From Phormidium ambiguum IAM M-71 (GTDB lineage: Bacteria > Cyanobacteriota > Cyanobacteriia > Cyanobacteriales > Aerosakkonemataceae): a DNA stretch of 64,000 nucleotides. A program made the position numbers and the translations under genes. Location of the stretch: NCBI RefSeq assembly GCF_001904725.1, contig NZ_MRCE01000026.1, forward strand, positions 1-64,000, given 5' to 3'. The notes beneath the pieces were generated by a model that did not search any database, was not told where the DNA came from, and was given only the letters and a program-made list of their open reading frames with translations. Positions 27,277 through 40,874 of the stretch are shown here, in pieces; positions within the stretch are counted from its first letter, which is position 1, and every line of letters starts with the position of its first letter.

Positions 27277-28836
27277 ATGAAAGGGCAAGTAGAAGTTAAT
27301 CGGGTGGATACTTTAATTATTACGGTGGGGACTCGTCAGGTGGGATGGCGATCGCCCGATCGCATTATCCGCTGTTTTGGTGCAGATGGCGATCGGGGAT
27401 ATCCGCCCCATATTGATGATTTGTATCGAGAATTGAATATTGAACGGGGTTGTTATGAAGATACTAAACACCAACCTTTGTGGAGTGTGCGAGATTTAGG
27501 GGAACGTTATTATCAGCATTGTGCGGAATGGTTGGGGGATGATTTTAGTGCGATCGAGTTATTGTTGGATGAGAAAATTATTGCTGATAGTGTTAATAAA
27601 GGTTTAAAACATATTGTTTTAATCGCTACTAATCAACCGGAAACTGTTTCTTGGGGGTATCGGCGGGCGGATACTTTTTGGTTAGCTGAGTTGATGAAGA
27701 AAAAGATTACTTCGGTTTGGAAACAGGTAAAGGTTGATGTTTTAGCTTTGATGGTTAATGCTAATCATCGGGAGGCGATTCGGCAAGAGTTGGAAAGTAT
27801 AATTTTACCAATTTCTTTGGAGTCAATGCAAGCGGAAGAACCGGAAGAATTTGTCTTATTGATTGAAAATAAAGGTGCGGTTCCGGCAATCGCAGAAGGT
27901 TTAGAAATTTGTGCTGCTGCTTTAGTGCGTCAATGCCAAGTTTTTAATATTAATCCCATTGAACCACAACCTAGTTTTTTACAAGAAGCTAACGGTTATT
28001 TTACGGCGCGAAAAGCTGAAGAGTACGAACTGATTCCGGTTAGCGAGTATTTTTGGCCTTTGGAAAGATTGCGGGTAATTTCTGCTTGGGAAAGGGGAGA
28101 TTTTCAGGAGGCGAAACTTTGGTTACAAGCTCATCAAACTCGGCATAAAACTTTGTACCAATTGGCGGGATATTTGGCTTTATCTACTAATTGGGAAATT
28201 GTTAAGTTGATTAACGACCAGAATTTTATTCGGGGTTGGTTACGTTCTAAAGCTTTAAGCAGTTTGGCGAGTGAGGCACAAGTTAATCGTTGGTATGAAC
28301 AGACAATTAAGTTACAAAAAAATGACTTTGCTCAAGCTTGGGAAAGTGTTTTTTTAATGGAGTTAGCTTTGCAAAAGGAAAATTATACAGCGGCTTTTAT
28401 GCAGTTTAGTCAAACTTTGGAAAGGTTGCTTTATTTACGTTGTCTGGAAGAAGATTGGATCGGGAAAGGATGGATTCAAATGGGAAGTGACCCAGACCCA
28501 AGTTTTAATAACTTAATATATGCTTGGTTACTGTTAAATCAGGTTTCTAAGTCTGATAATTTGTGGAAGTTATTTACTGCGATTCGCAAGAAACGTAATC
28601 GAATTATCCACAAAGCGGAACCTGTAACATTATTGGATTTAAGAGATATGTGGACAAGCAATAATTTTCCGGTGAAAATACCCTTTGATGCGGCACAAGT
28701 TTCCTTGTTAATGGGGGGAATTTTACAGCAAGTTTGTCGTTCCTCTTGGCAAATCCCTGAAACAACTTTATTGCGTTCTCTTTATCAATGGGGTTTAGAA
28801 GTTTTGCAAAGTGAAGTAGCTTTTAATCAGACATAA
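27277..28836 (+). CDS. CARF-HEPN ribonuclease, Csx1/Csm6-like
   Basis: 519 residues. The N-terminal CARF Rossmann-like domain (VDTLIITVGTRQVGW; later HIVLIATNQPETVSWGY and ENKGAVPAIAEGLEICA) should bind cyclic oligoadenylate. The C-terminal HEPN domain has the R-x4-H RNase motif RNRIIH (Arg 440, His 445). Once activated by the Cas10 signal it would cut RNA indiscriminately. It stands upstream of the csx18A-cas1A cluster, separated by a repeat-filled 412-bp gap, and is divergent from the WYL regulator. It is clearly different from the Csm6-like pair at 40875 and 57264. Confidence 0.85.
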   Translation: MKGQVEVNRVDTLIITVGTRQVGWRSPDRIIRCFGADGDRGYPPHIDDLYRELNIERGCYEDTKHQPLWSVRDLGERYYQHCAEWLGDDFSAIELLLDEKIIADSVNKGLKHIVLIATNQPETVSWGYRRADTFWLAELMKKKITSVWKQVKVDVLALMVNANHREAIRQELESIILPISLESMQAEEPEEFVLLIENKGAVPAIAEGLEICAAALVRQCQVFNINPIEPQPSFLQEANGYFTARKAEEYELIPVSEYFWPLERLRVISAWERGDFQEAKLWLQAHQTRHKTLYQLAGYLALSTNWEIVKLINDQNFIRGWLRSKALSSLASEAQVNRWYEQTIKLQKNDFAQAWESVFLMELALQKENYTAAFMQFSQTLERLLYLRCLEEDWIGKGWIQMGSDPDPSFNNLIYAWLLLNQVSKSDNLWKLFTAIRKKRNRIIHKAEPVTLLDLRDMWTSNNFPVKIPFDAAQVSLLMGGILQQVCRSSWQIPETTLLRSLYQWGLEVLQSEVAFNQT

Positions 28837-29248
28837 GTAGGATGACTGAAGTCACCACAACAAACCGTTTGTTGTAGCGACTTCAGTCGTACTCATAGGG
28901 TGTATCAGATTCTAAATTTCAGCAAAAAGATCAAAGGTTGTAGGGTGCGTCAGACCCTAAATCTGAATGACAAAATCAGGCTTTGAGCTTCTGACGCACC
29001 CTACTAATTGTGCTAAATTTCAGTTCAAACAATGAAATGGTGCGTTACGTTAGCACTTTTCTTGAATGCCGTAGGCTATACGCACCCTACAAATAGATAT
29101 TGTCTGCTTCAAGTCCCCCTTATTAAGGGGGATTTAGGGGGATCTCCAATTAGTTGCATTCATTTTTGGATTAGTCCGCGTAGGCGGACTTGGTTTGTGT
29201 AGACGCGGTTGAAACCGCAGAGTTTTCTAAGATAATTGAGGCAAAATT
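28837..29248. repeat. intergenic region packed with cyanobacterial interspersed repeats
   Basis: No gene. 28843-28889 is a hairpin: TGACTGAAGTC and ACAACAAAC face TTTGTTGT and GACTTCAGTCG. Then follow a GTGCGTCAGACC / CTGACGCACCC pair, a second GCACCCTAC unit, a CCCCCTTATTAAGGGGGA palindrome (about 29116) and, at 29173-29222, one copy of the AGTCCGCG...GACGCGG element also found at 61374 and 63684. Confidence 0.75.
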
Positions 29249-29527
29249 ATGTATTTCTCTTCTCGTAGTGCATTTGTGAGAAATGTTGCTGTGGCGATGA
29301 TTAATGGTGCGGTGACTTTAGTGATTTTATTGATTGCGCCTTTAGGTTTAGCAACGGTAATTACTAATACTTTGTTAGTAGTAATCGGCAGTTTTATTAC
29401 AGCGACGGTTGCGGATCGAGTGGTAAAATTTTTACAACCAAATACGATGGATGCGGAAGTTTTACCTCGTTCTCGTGGTGCTTCAATTCGTCAGCAAGAA
29501 AATCGGGATGATTTAGATAGAAGATAA
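29249..29527 (+). CDS. csx18: Csx18 membrane protein (locus A)
   Basis: 92 residues with two membrane helices (about 10-32 and 36-58: VTLVILLIAPLGLATVITNTLLVVIGSFITATVADRVVKF in part) and a polar tail. This is the Csx18 family found next to cas1 in cyanobacterial type III loci; its function is unknown. The stop overlaps the cas1 start region by one base (TAATG). A close paralogue sits in the same place in locus B (46166). A membrane anchor for the adaptation module is one possibility. Confidence 0.75.
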   Translation: MYFSSRSAFVRNVAVAMINGAVTLVILLIAPLGLATVITNTLLVVIGSFITATVADRVVKFLQPNTMDAEVLPRSRGASIRQQENRDDLDRR

Positions 29528-30519
29528 TGGCAACTCTTTACGTTTCTCGCCAGGGTTGTTATGTGATTTTAGACCAGGAAATGTTGGTAGTTAAGCAGGG
29601 GGAAACTGTATTTGGCGAGGTGCAGTTACCTTTGTTGGAACAAGTGTTAATTTTTGGGAAATCTCAGGTGACAACTCAGGCGATTCGAGCTTGTTTATGG
29701 CGGAATATTCCTATTGCTTATCTGTCGCGGATGGGTTATTGTTATGGGCGAATTTTGCCCATCGAACGAGGTTATCGTCAGCTGTCTCGCTACCAACAAC
29801 AGTTGACTAATCTGGAACGTTTATTAGTGGCGCAAAAAATTGTTGAAGCGAAGTTGAAAAATTGTCGGGTGATTTTACAACGACAACAGCGACGACAAAG
29901 TTCTCCGACAGTTGGTTTTGCGGTGGAAAATTTAGAGTATTTAATTGGAAAGGCGGGAAATGCAGATACTATTGAGCGATTAATGGGTTTTGAAGGGGCG
30001 GGGGCGGCGCAGTATTTTTCGGCTTTTGGGGAGTGTATTAATAATAGTGAGTTTGTGTTTGCGGGGCGTTCTCGTCGTCCTCCAGGTAATCCCATTAATG
30101 CGATGTTAAGTTTTGGTTATCAGGTGGTTTGGAATCATTTGTTGAGTTTAATTGAGTTACAAGGTTTAGATCCTTATTCGGGTTGTTTGCATCAGGGAAA
30201 CGAACGTCATGCGGCGTTAGCTTCGGATTTAATTGAGGAGTTTCGTGCGCCTTTGGTTGATGCTTTGGTTTTGTATTTGGTTAATCGGCGGATGGTGAGT
30301 GTAAATCAAGATTTTGTTTATCATGATGGGGGGTGTTTTTTGAATGATTCGGGGCGGGGAAAGTTTTTGCAAGCGTTTGTACAACGGATGGAGGAAAGGG
30401 TGGAATCTGTGACGGGGGAAAAGCAACCTAAATGGGATTTGTTAACTCAACAGGTGAAGTTTTTTAAGCAGTTTGTTTACAATTCCAGTTTGGGTTATCG
30501 TCCTTATCAAATCCGTTAG
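29527..30519 (+). CDS. cas1: Cas1 integrase (locus A)
   Basis: 330 residues, standard length. All catalytic metal ligands are present: Glu 156 (LMGFEGAGAAQYF), His 222 (GCLHQGNERH) and Glu 237 (SDLIEEFRAP). With Cas2 it inserts new spacers at the leader end of the array. It is translationally coupled to csx18 in front and separated from cas2 by 3 bases. No reverse-transcriptase fusion. Strongly similar to Cas1 of locus B and far from the Cas1 at 62528. Confidence 0.96.
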   Translation: MATLYVSRQGCYVILDQEMLVVKQGETVFGEVQLPLLEQVLIFGKSQVTTQAIRACLWRNIPIAYLSRMGYCYGRILPIERGYRQLSRYQQQLTNLERLLVAQKIVEAKLKNCRVILQRQQRRQSSPTVGFAVENLEYLIGKAGNADTIERLMGFEGAGAAQYFSAFGECINNSEFVFAGRSRRPPGNPINAMLSFGYQVVWNHLLSLIELQGLDPYSGCLHQGNERHAALASDLIEEFRAPLVDALVLYLVNRRMVSVNQDFVYHDGGCFLNDSGRGKFLQAFVQRMEERVESVTGEKQPKWDLLTQQVKFFKQFVYNSSLGYRPYQIR

Positions 30520-30522
30520 TTT

Positions 30523-30804
30523 ATGTTGTTTTATGTGGTGGTTTATGATGTTCCTTGCGATAAGCGACGGAAGAAGGTGGCTGATTTGTTGGAAGGTTAT
30601 GGGAGGCGGGTGCAGTTGAGTGTTTTTGAATGTGTGTTGAATGCTAGTCAATATGATGAGTTACGAAAACGTTTGCAAAAGCGGGTGAAGTTGGCGGAGG
30701 ATAGCGTGCGGTTTTATCCTTTGTCTGGTCATACTTTATCACAGGTGGAAACTTGGGGTGTGGGGCCAGCAATTACGGTGTTTCCTCAGTCGGTGATTAT
30801 TTGA
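30523..30804 (+). CDS. cas2: Cas2 (locus A)
   Basis: 93 residues. MLFYVVVYDVPCDKRRKKVADLLEGYGRRVQLSVFEC (quoted in part: YDVPCDKRRKKVADLL) is the ferredoxin-like Cas2 fold with the conserved first-strand Asp. SVRFYPLSGHT ends the core. It forms the Cas1-Cas2 integration complex. The array leader starts right after the stop. Confidence 0.95.
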   Translation: MLFYVVVYDVPCDKRRKKVADLLEGYGRRVQLSVFECVLNASQYDELRKRLQKRVKLAEDSVRFYPLSGHTLSQVETWGVGPAITVFPQSVII

Positions 30805-30987
30805 TGGTGGCGAGGGTGAGGGAAAATGGCGGAAATGACGCTGTTACGTTGTGAGCCTCGGTGCTTTGCTGGGTAAGGATTTGGGCGTTTTTTTCTTGGT
30901 CTGTTTGTGGCTGGAGGGGTGTTATAATTGGGGAGCCTCGCAAATGACCTCTGAATCGCTTGTCTGTTCTGGGTTTTGGCAGTGGCT
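30805..30987 (+). promoter_or_regulatory. leader of CRISPR array 1
   Basis: 183 bases between cas2 and the first repeat. An extended -10, TGTTATAAT (30920-30928), places the start near 30935, about 50 bases before the first repeat; the -35 is weak. The motif GAGCCTCG occurs twice (about 30852 and 30932). The leader end is assigned here because the far terminal repeat is the degenerate one. Confidence 0.65.
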
Positions 30988-32912
30988 CTCCCTATTTGTT
31001 AGGGAAATTAGTTGAATGGAAACTATCATGTTTACCTGCTATTTGTAGACCATTAGTAATATTGGCTCCCTATTTGTTAGGGAAATTAGTTGAATGGAAA
31101 CACCACCTTTATTAGCAAATACCATTCTGGTGGTTTCTCCTTCTCCCTATTTGTTAGGGAAATTAGTTGAATGGAAACACAAACTTTGGTGTATTCGATC
31201 ATGACGATCTAGCTGATGCTCTCCCTATTTGTTAGGGAAATTAGTTGAATGGAAACGCTGATTATGGAATAGGACAATAATATACTTTTCATGCTCCCTA
31301 TTTGTTAGGGAAATTAGTTGAATGGAAACTTTAAATCAAAAATTACGCCTTTAAAGTCAAACTTACACTCCCTATTTGTTAGGGAAATTAGTTGAATGGA
31401 AACCAGTATTTAATGGGCGGATTGCTAACGCCAGCCAAGCTCCCTATTTGTTAGGGAAATTAGTTGAATGGAAACGTTTGGTTTAAACACTGTAAGATCT
31501 TGTTTCTCTAAACTCCCTATTTGTTAGGGAAATTAGTTGAATGGAAACTTTTGAAAAACAGCGAAATGCCATAGCCATCGGATTGCTCCCTATTTGTTAG
31601 GGAAATTAGTTGAATGGAAACACCTCTTTTCTGTAGTTTGATGGGCTGTCTTTTACTATCGTTCTCCCTATTTGTTAGGGAAATTAGTTGAATGGAAACG
31701 CCATCATACGCCACTCTAAGCAATCATCAGACTCAAGCTCCCTATTTGTTAGGGAAATTAGTTAAATGGAAACAAATCTGCTGAACTTTCAACGCCAAAC
31801 ATTTCTTTGACTCCCTATTTGTTAGGGAAATTAGTTGAATGGAAACTTTCAATGTGTTCCATTACTTGTGATACCTCATTGGATCTCCCTATTTGTTAGG
31901 GAAATTAGTTGAATGGAAACAACCGTAATTTCCGTGCCGCAACGAGCAAGGGCGATCGCCTCCCTATTTGTTAGGGAAATTAGTTGAATGGAAACGATTA
32001 AATGTATTACATTCAAACACAGCTCCTTTGTGGACTCCTCCCTATTTGTTAGGGAAATTAGTTGAATGGAAACGTTCTAAAAGATTTAATTCATGGTAAT
32101 TCTCTAAGTTGCTCCCTATTTGTTAGGGAAATTAGTTGAATGGAAACAAGTAGTTGATGGAGATTTTCATTTTCAAATGCAACTTTCTCCCTATTTGTTA
32201 GGGAAATTAGTTGAATGGAAACAGTTGATCCTGAGTCTTGGAAGTGGCAAGATTTGACTCCCTATTTGTTAGGGAAATTAGTTGAATGGAAACCACCCCT
32301 AATTAATAGAGCTTTATTGAACACTATTCCCAGTGTTCTCCCTATTTGTTAGGGAAATTAGTTGAATGGAAACATTTGATTGGAATGCCGTTTGAATATT
32401 CCCAAGTTTCCTCCCTATTTGTTAGGGAAATTAGTTGAATGGAAACTTAATCCCCACCCCCAATAGGTGATTCCCCATCGGGCTCCCTATTTGTTAGGGA
32501 AATTAGTTGAATGGAAACTATCTGAGTAGAGGTTCCCTCTGATAAAGGCAATTATCCTCCCTATTTGTTAGGGAAATTAGTTGAATGGAAACAGGTTTGG
32601 ACTTCCTGGTTTAAGTTTAATCCTACTAACATCTGCTCCCTATTTGTTAGGGAAATTAGTTGAATGGAAACTCAAAGTGCAAGGAAAATCCCTCGATTCC
32701 TTGACCTGTAAATTTATTCTCCCTATTTGTTAGGGAAATTAGTTGAATGGAAACAACTTTGTAGTAATGGCGACGGTATTTAACCAATCCTACTCCCTAT
32801 TTGTTAGGGAAATTAGTTGAATGGAAACTTCTCTTAATAGCTTTAATGCTTCACTTAGTTCTATGCCTCCCTATTTGTTAGGGAAATTAGTTGAATGGAA
32901 AGATCATTATCT
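30988..32912 (+). CRISPR. CRISPR array 1 (locus A): 26 repeats, 25 spacers
   Basis: Repeat of 36 bp: starts CTCCCTATTTGTTAGGGA (CCCTA/TAGGG stem) and ends AATTAGTTGAATGGAAAC. Repeats start at 30988, 31066, 31143 and on to 32877, with spacers of about 35-48 bp. Repeat 11 (31738) has one G-to-A change (GTTAAATGG), and the last repeat ends in G instead of C. Transcription is rightward, so each crRNA would carry a 5' tag ending GGAAAC, as usual for type III. Spacer 13 contains a GCGATCGC octamer, which suggests a target with cyanobacterial-style DNA. No repeated spacer was seen here. Confidence 0.97.
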
Positions 32913-33286
32913 TCAACATACCGAAAGCCGCAGCTAGAACACCAATTAAGTAATCCCAGAAACCGGGTTTCTTTGGCTTGGGATAACAAAATATCGACTG
33001 CGCTAGGGAAAGAAACCCAGTTTCTCATCCCCGACTACAATACTGAATCGGCGTTCTAGCCCTCCCTACTACCAAAAAACCGATCGCCCACCCCACACAC
33101 AACAAACTCAAATTGTCAAGCAAAAAAAAATAATAATCTCAACAACAACCCAAAGCCAGAAATCCTTAGTAAAACTCAACTTCAGACTTTCTTATCAAAA
33201 AAATCCCAATATTGGTAATTCCTAGCACAACAGAGGGAATCCTAGATAAAGTGCAGTAAAGATAGACACATCAGGGGACAAAAACC
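32913..33286. repeat. gene-free region between array 1 and cas10A with palindromic repeats
   Basis: Holds AGAAACCGGGTTTCTT (about 32957) and its near-inverse AAGAAACCCAGTTTCT (about 33006), the palindromic element that also occurs twice around 37407-37472. The rest is AT-rich and should include the promoter of the cas10A operon; I cannot place it confidently. Confidence 0.6.
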
Positions 33287-37422
<4,136 letters not shown>

Positions 37423-37507
37423 AAGAGTTTGATTTCAGCGCAATTAATTTTATTCAGAAACCCGGTTTCTTGGTAGAGTTGTGGATTTCTTATTAGGAGA
37501 AATGAAA

Positions 37508-38404
37508 ATGAAAGACTTTCGCATTGGTTATCTTTACAGTCTCGCACCGATTCATTGTGGTGGCGAAGGCGATTTAGGAAACATTTTAGAAATTGCCCGT
37601 GAAGTACACACAAATTTCCCTTATGTGCCCGGTTCTTCCCTGCGAGGTAGCTTACGAGATGAAGTGAAATTACTCGATCCAGAAGCAGCAGATACTTTAT
37701 TCGGCAAAGAGTTAGATAATAATGGTCAAATGGGAGTGCATCAAGTTTGGTTTGGGGATGCCCGTTTGTTATGGATTCCTATGCGAACCATGTCTTTAAG
37801 AGGTGGTGCAGATATTTTCACTTGGGTAAGTTGCCACTCTTTAATTAGAGATCATGCGATCGCATCTAACAAACCATTTGTTACTTTTCCCGATCGACCT
37901 GTGGGAACTCGTGCAGGTACTTACATAGTAGCAGATGCACAGATTGAAGTATCGGCTATGGAGAACAAACAAAAAGAAGCGATCGCCCTTGCTGGCAGTT
38001 GGCCTTCTTCCTTAGATTCAGTCAACCAAACTTGGGAACAAAATCGAATTATCTTACCAGATGCCGATTTCCAAGTATTAATGGAACATTCACTTTGGAC
38101 GCAAGTTCGCAACAAAATTCAGGAAGAAACAAAAGGATCGAATCAAGCGGGATCTGCGGAAGTATTTTGGACAGATGTTTGCATTCCCAGAGATAGCTTT
38201 TTGTATTTTACTTGGGGATACCGCTTACTCAAAGAAAAACCTGTTACAACTGTTGAACACGATTTAATGATCGAAGTTCTCCAAGGATTATTGCAAGTTG
38301 GCGGACAAGCAAATGTTGGCAGAGGTTGGGTACAAAGTTGGGTAAGCAATAACACTTTTCAATTTTCTGTAAATGAACCAGTTGCTACATCTGTAGGAGT
38401 TTAA
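37508..38404 (+). CDS. cmr4: Cmr4 (Cas7-group backbone) of locus A
   Basis: About 299 residues from ATG 37508 (TTAGGAG upstream; ATG 37502 and an upstream GTG are also open). RAMP signatures: PIHCGGEGDLGN, PYVPGSSLRGSLRDEVK and a late GGQANVGRGW. Cmr4 subunits stack along the crRNA and normally cut target RNA with an Asp in a DLPIQRE motif. Here the aligned text is ILEIARE, with Ile 26 at the Asp position. Asp 22 or Glu 20, a few residues earlier, might substitute. RNA cutting by this subunit is therefore uncertain. Confidence 0.92.
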   Translation: MKDFRIGYLYSLAPIHCGGEGDLGNILEIAREVHTNFPYVPGSSLRGSLRDEVKLLDPEAADTLFGKELDNNGQMGVHQVWFGDARLLWIPMRTMSLRGGADIFTWVSCHSLIRDHAIASNKPFVTFPDRPVGTRAGTYIVADAQIEVSAMENKQKEAIALAGSWPSSLDSVNQTWEQNRIILPDADFQVLMEHSLWTQVRNKIQEETKGSNQAGSAEVFWTDVCIPRDSFLYFTWGYRLLKEKPVTTVEHDLMIEVLQGLLQVGGQANVGRGWVQSWVSNNTFQFSVNEPVATSVGV

Positions 38405-38406
38405 TT

Positions 38407-38991
38407 ATGTCTAAAAAACAAAAGCACAAATCATCTCAATTTCCTCCCTCTGGATCGAATCCTGCCAAGCAAACATTATCTGTGCCAAATGCTGCTAATT
38501 CTACTGAGTCTAATACTATGGGTGAATTTGCGATTCCCGCAGGTGTTGAACCTAGCAGAATAAAACCAGAACAAATCAGCTTAGATGCCCATCGCCAAAT
38601 TCAAAAATATCTGAAAATTAGCGGCAAATCTAACATAGATAAAAACGATTTGAATGCAGTTCTCCGATTATCGCAACACTTGCGAATATTCGGCTTAGTT
38701 TCAGCAGTAGGCTACGTCAATCAATCCAATGCACAGGAAAATAACGAAACTCGCAAAAGAACCGTTCCCGTATGGCGAGTGCTGTTAGGGCAAATGATTG
38801 ATGAGATTAATCCGCCCGGTACTCGCAAACTCATGGAAATCAAAGATCTCAATGAAATGGCGAGAGAGTTAATGAATGAAGTAGTCAGGATGGCTAATCA
38901 ACGACCACCTGAATATATGGCAACCTGGCGCAAATCTATCAATTTATCAAATCACTGGAATTTTTGGGCAAGAGCCTATCAGGAGGATTAA
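38407..38991 (+). CDS. cmr5: Cmr5 of locus A
   Basis: 194 residues, longer than common Cmr5 (about 130-150) because of a polar N-terminal extension (1-60). The helical core includes LRIFGLVSAVGYVNQSN and EVVRMANQRPPEYMATWRKSINLSNHWNFWARA, the usual end of small type III-B subunits. It lines the complex opposite the Cmr4 backbone. Start follows the cmr4 stop by 2 bases; the stop overlaps the next ATG. Confidence 0.88.
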   Translation: MSKKQKHKSSQFPPSGSNPAKQTLSVPNAANSTESNTMGEFAIPAGVEPSRIKPEQISLDAHRQIQKYLKISGKSNIDKNDLNAVLRLSQHLRIFGLVSAVGYVNQSNAQENNETRKRTVPVWRVLLGQMIDEINPPGTRKLMEIKDLNEMARELMNEVVRMANQRPPEYMATWRKSINLSNHWNFWARAYQED

Positions 38992-40706
38992 TGTACTCAG
39001 GAAATAGATTAGTCGAACTATTAGAGAAACAGCACGAAAAGCGATCGCAACAATCAGAAAAATACCAAGGCTTGTTCAAAAAAGGTACATTTACCCTTCA
39101 ATGGCGAGCCAAAGTTGGTTCTTTCCCCCATCCCGATGCAGAAACGATCGTCTCTGCGGGAGAACCTTGCGGTGCTTGGAAAGTAAGTAACGGAAGACCA
39201 GAAGATAAACGTAATGTGGGTGAGAACTTGAATTTATTATCAATCCTACCACTAAACGGATATATTCCAGGGTCTTCTATTAGAGGATTGGTGAGAAATT
39301 GGGCGAAACAAAGACCAGAAATTAAACCTAAAATGTTAAAAATTTTAGGCTTTCAAGATAGCGAAAACATCACCCCCGGAAAGATTGAATTTTTAGACGC
39401 TTGGCCTGAAGAAGCAACCCAATTAACATTAGATATTGTCAATCCCCAAGAGCCTTTTCAAGTTTATCACCAAGGACAAAGCAAACCCCTATCTTTTTAC
39501 ACATTAGGTAATGGTGAAGAACCTATAAATGTAACTGTTGCTATTAGAGGTATTCCCGGTAAAGCTACAGAAGCAGAGGTTCAAGAAGTATGGGAATGGG
39601 TGCAACAAGCACTTAATTTATATGGAGTTGGTAGTCGTACTGCTTCCGGTTATGGTGCGATTAAAACTAAAGATAAACTCAAAGTTAATCCCGATCCTGA
39701 TTCTACTAGCAAAAGATTTGATTTCACTCTTTACAGTCAAGGATCTTATGGAGTAGATCCGCAACAAGACCTCGATCTACGTCCTTCTCACTGGCGAGGG
39801 TGGTTACGTTCTTGGATATTGCGATTTTTATTAGGAGTAATGTCTGAAGATCATGCCAAATTAACATTAGCAGAATTAATGGGAATTTTGGAACCCAATA
39901 GTCGGAAGGGCTGTGTGCGATCGGAAATGATTAAAACTCAGAAAGTAAAAGTATCAGAAAATTCACCCTCTTTTTACGTTTGGAAAGGTAAGCTTACTTT
40001 AAGCGCACCTAACGAAATCTTAAATGAAATCATCCTACCAATTGTCAAATTTGCCGTTACTGTTGGAGGCGTAGGAAGAGGTTGGCGACGACCGTTGCAT
40101 ATTTTTAGAAACGATCGCAACTTTGAGGCTGCCAGGGGTACTCATCTAATCTTAACTCAAAAACTTAAAAAGAAAGGTACAGATGAGTTGAAAGACGTTC
40201 CTTATCATTTGTCGCCATCGAATGATTGGAAAAAGACTTATGAAGATTGGCGAAATGCTGTGCAAAAGCGTTGGTCGAATCGAGTTATTTCCGGTTACAA
40301 CAATCCAATAGCAGAGGTTTTTTCTCCAGAAAGTTGTGCCGTTTATGCGGTTCCTGGGCCTAATGATGAACCTCTTGAGTTGATCGATATTGAATGGCAA
40401 GAAACTAATCCCTTAAATACTCGCGGAGATGGAGTTGATCTAATTTATCAACCAACTTATAAACGAAAAATTGATGTAGGAGGAAATGCTGCTGGTGGTG
40501 GTAATGCACATTGTTCTTGGGTAAGTATTAAGCGGGTGAATATTCCTAATCAACAAGAAAACACAAATTGCCAAGAAATAGTTTGCTTGTTTATGGGTGG
40601 ACAAAGACCGGGATCTACTCATTTACGATCGCAATTTCTTAATGATTTAGCTCAAATTTCTGGTGCTGTTCACTTATTTGGAATGCAACCAACAGAACAG
40701 GAATAG
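38991..40706 (+). CDS. Cmr6-Cmr1 fusion of locus A
   Basis: 571 residues from ATG 38991 behind AGGAGG. The first half is a Cmr6-like RAMP: IPGSSIRGLVRNWAK (about 94-108) and GVGSRTASGYGAIK (about 215). The second half, from about 245, is Cmr1-like: LRPSHWRGWLRSWILRFLLG and GGVGRGWRRPLH (about 360). Together they form the end of the Cmr complex that recognises the 3' part of the crRNA and target. Separate cmr1 and cmr6 genes are absent. As I recall, this is a mark of cyanobacterial subtype III-Bv. Locus B has the same fusion with an extra N-terminal region. Confidence 0.85.
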   Translation: MYSGNRLVELLEKQHEKRSQQSEKYQGLFKKGTFTLQWRAKVGSFPHPDAETIVSAGEPCGAWKVSNGRPEDKRNVGENLNLLSILPLNGYIPGSSIRGLVRNWAKQRPEIKPKMLKILGFQDSENITPGKIEFLDAWPEEATQLTLDIVNPQEPFQVYHQGQSKPLSFYTLGNGEEPINVTVAIRGIPGKATEAEVQEVWEWVQQALNLYGVGSRTASGYGAIKTKDKLKVNPDPDSTSKRFDFTLYSQGSYGVDPQQDLDLRPSHWRGWLRSWILRFLLGVMSEDHAKLTLAELMGILEPNSRKGCVRSEMIKTQKVKVSENSPSFYVWKGKLTLSAPNEILNEIILPIVKFAVTVGGVGRGWRRPLHIFRNDRNFEAARGTHLILTQKLKKKGTDELKDVPYHLSPSNDWKKTYEDWRNAVQKRWSNRVISGYNNPIAEVFSPESCAVYAVPGPNDEPLELIDIEWQETNPLNTRGDGVDLIYQPTYKRKIDVGGNAAGGGNAHCSWVSIKRVNIPNQQENTNCQEIVCLFMGGQRPGSTHLRSQFLNDLAQISGAVHLFGMQPTEQE

Positions 40707-40874
40707 TAGTGAGATAATGCTACGCATCGTTACGCGATCGCACTTCCTCTCAAAGCTACATCTAAGTTCTGATTCAGTCAACCATCAACGTATTTGTCAT
40801 TCGCATGAAAACCCTATGATGAACGACAAATATGTTCCATCATGTAAATAATTAACCAGGACATAAGAGACTAT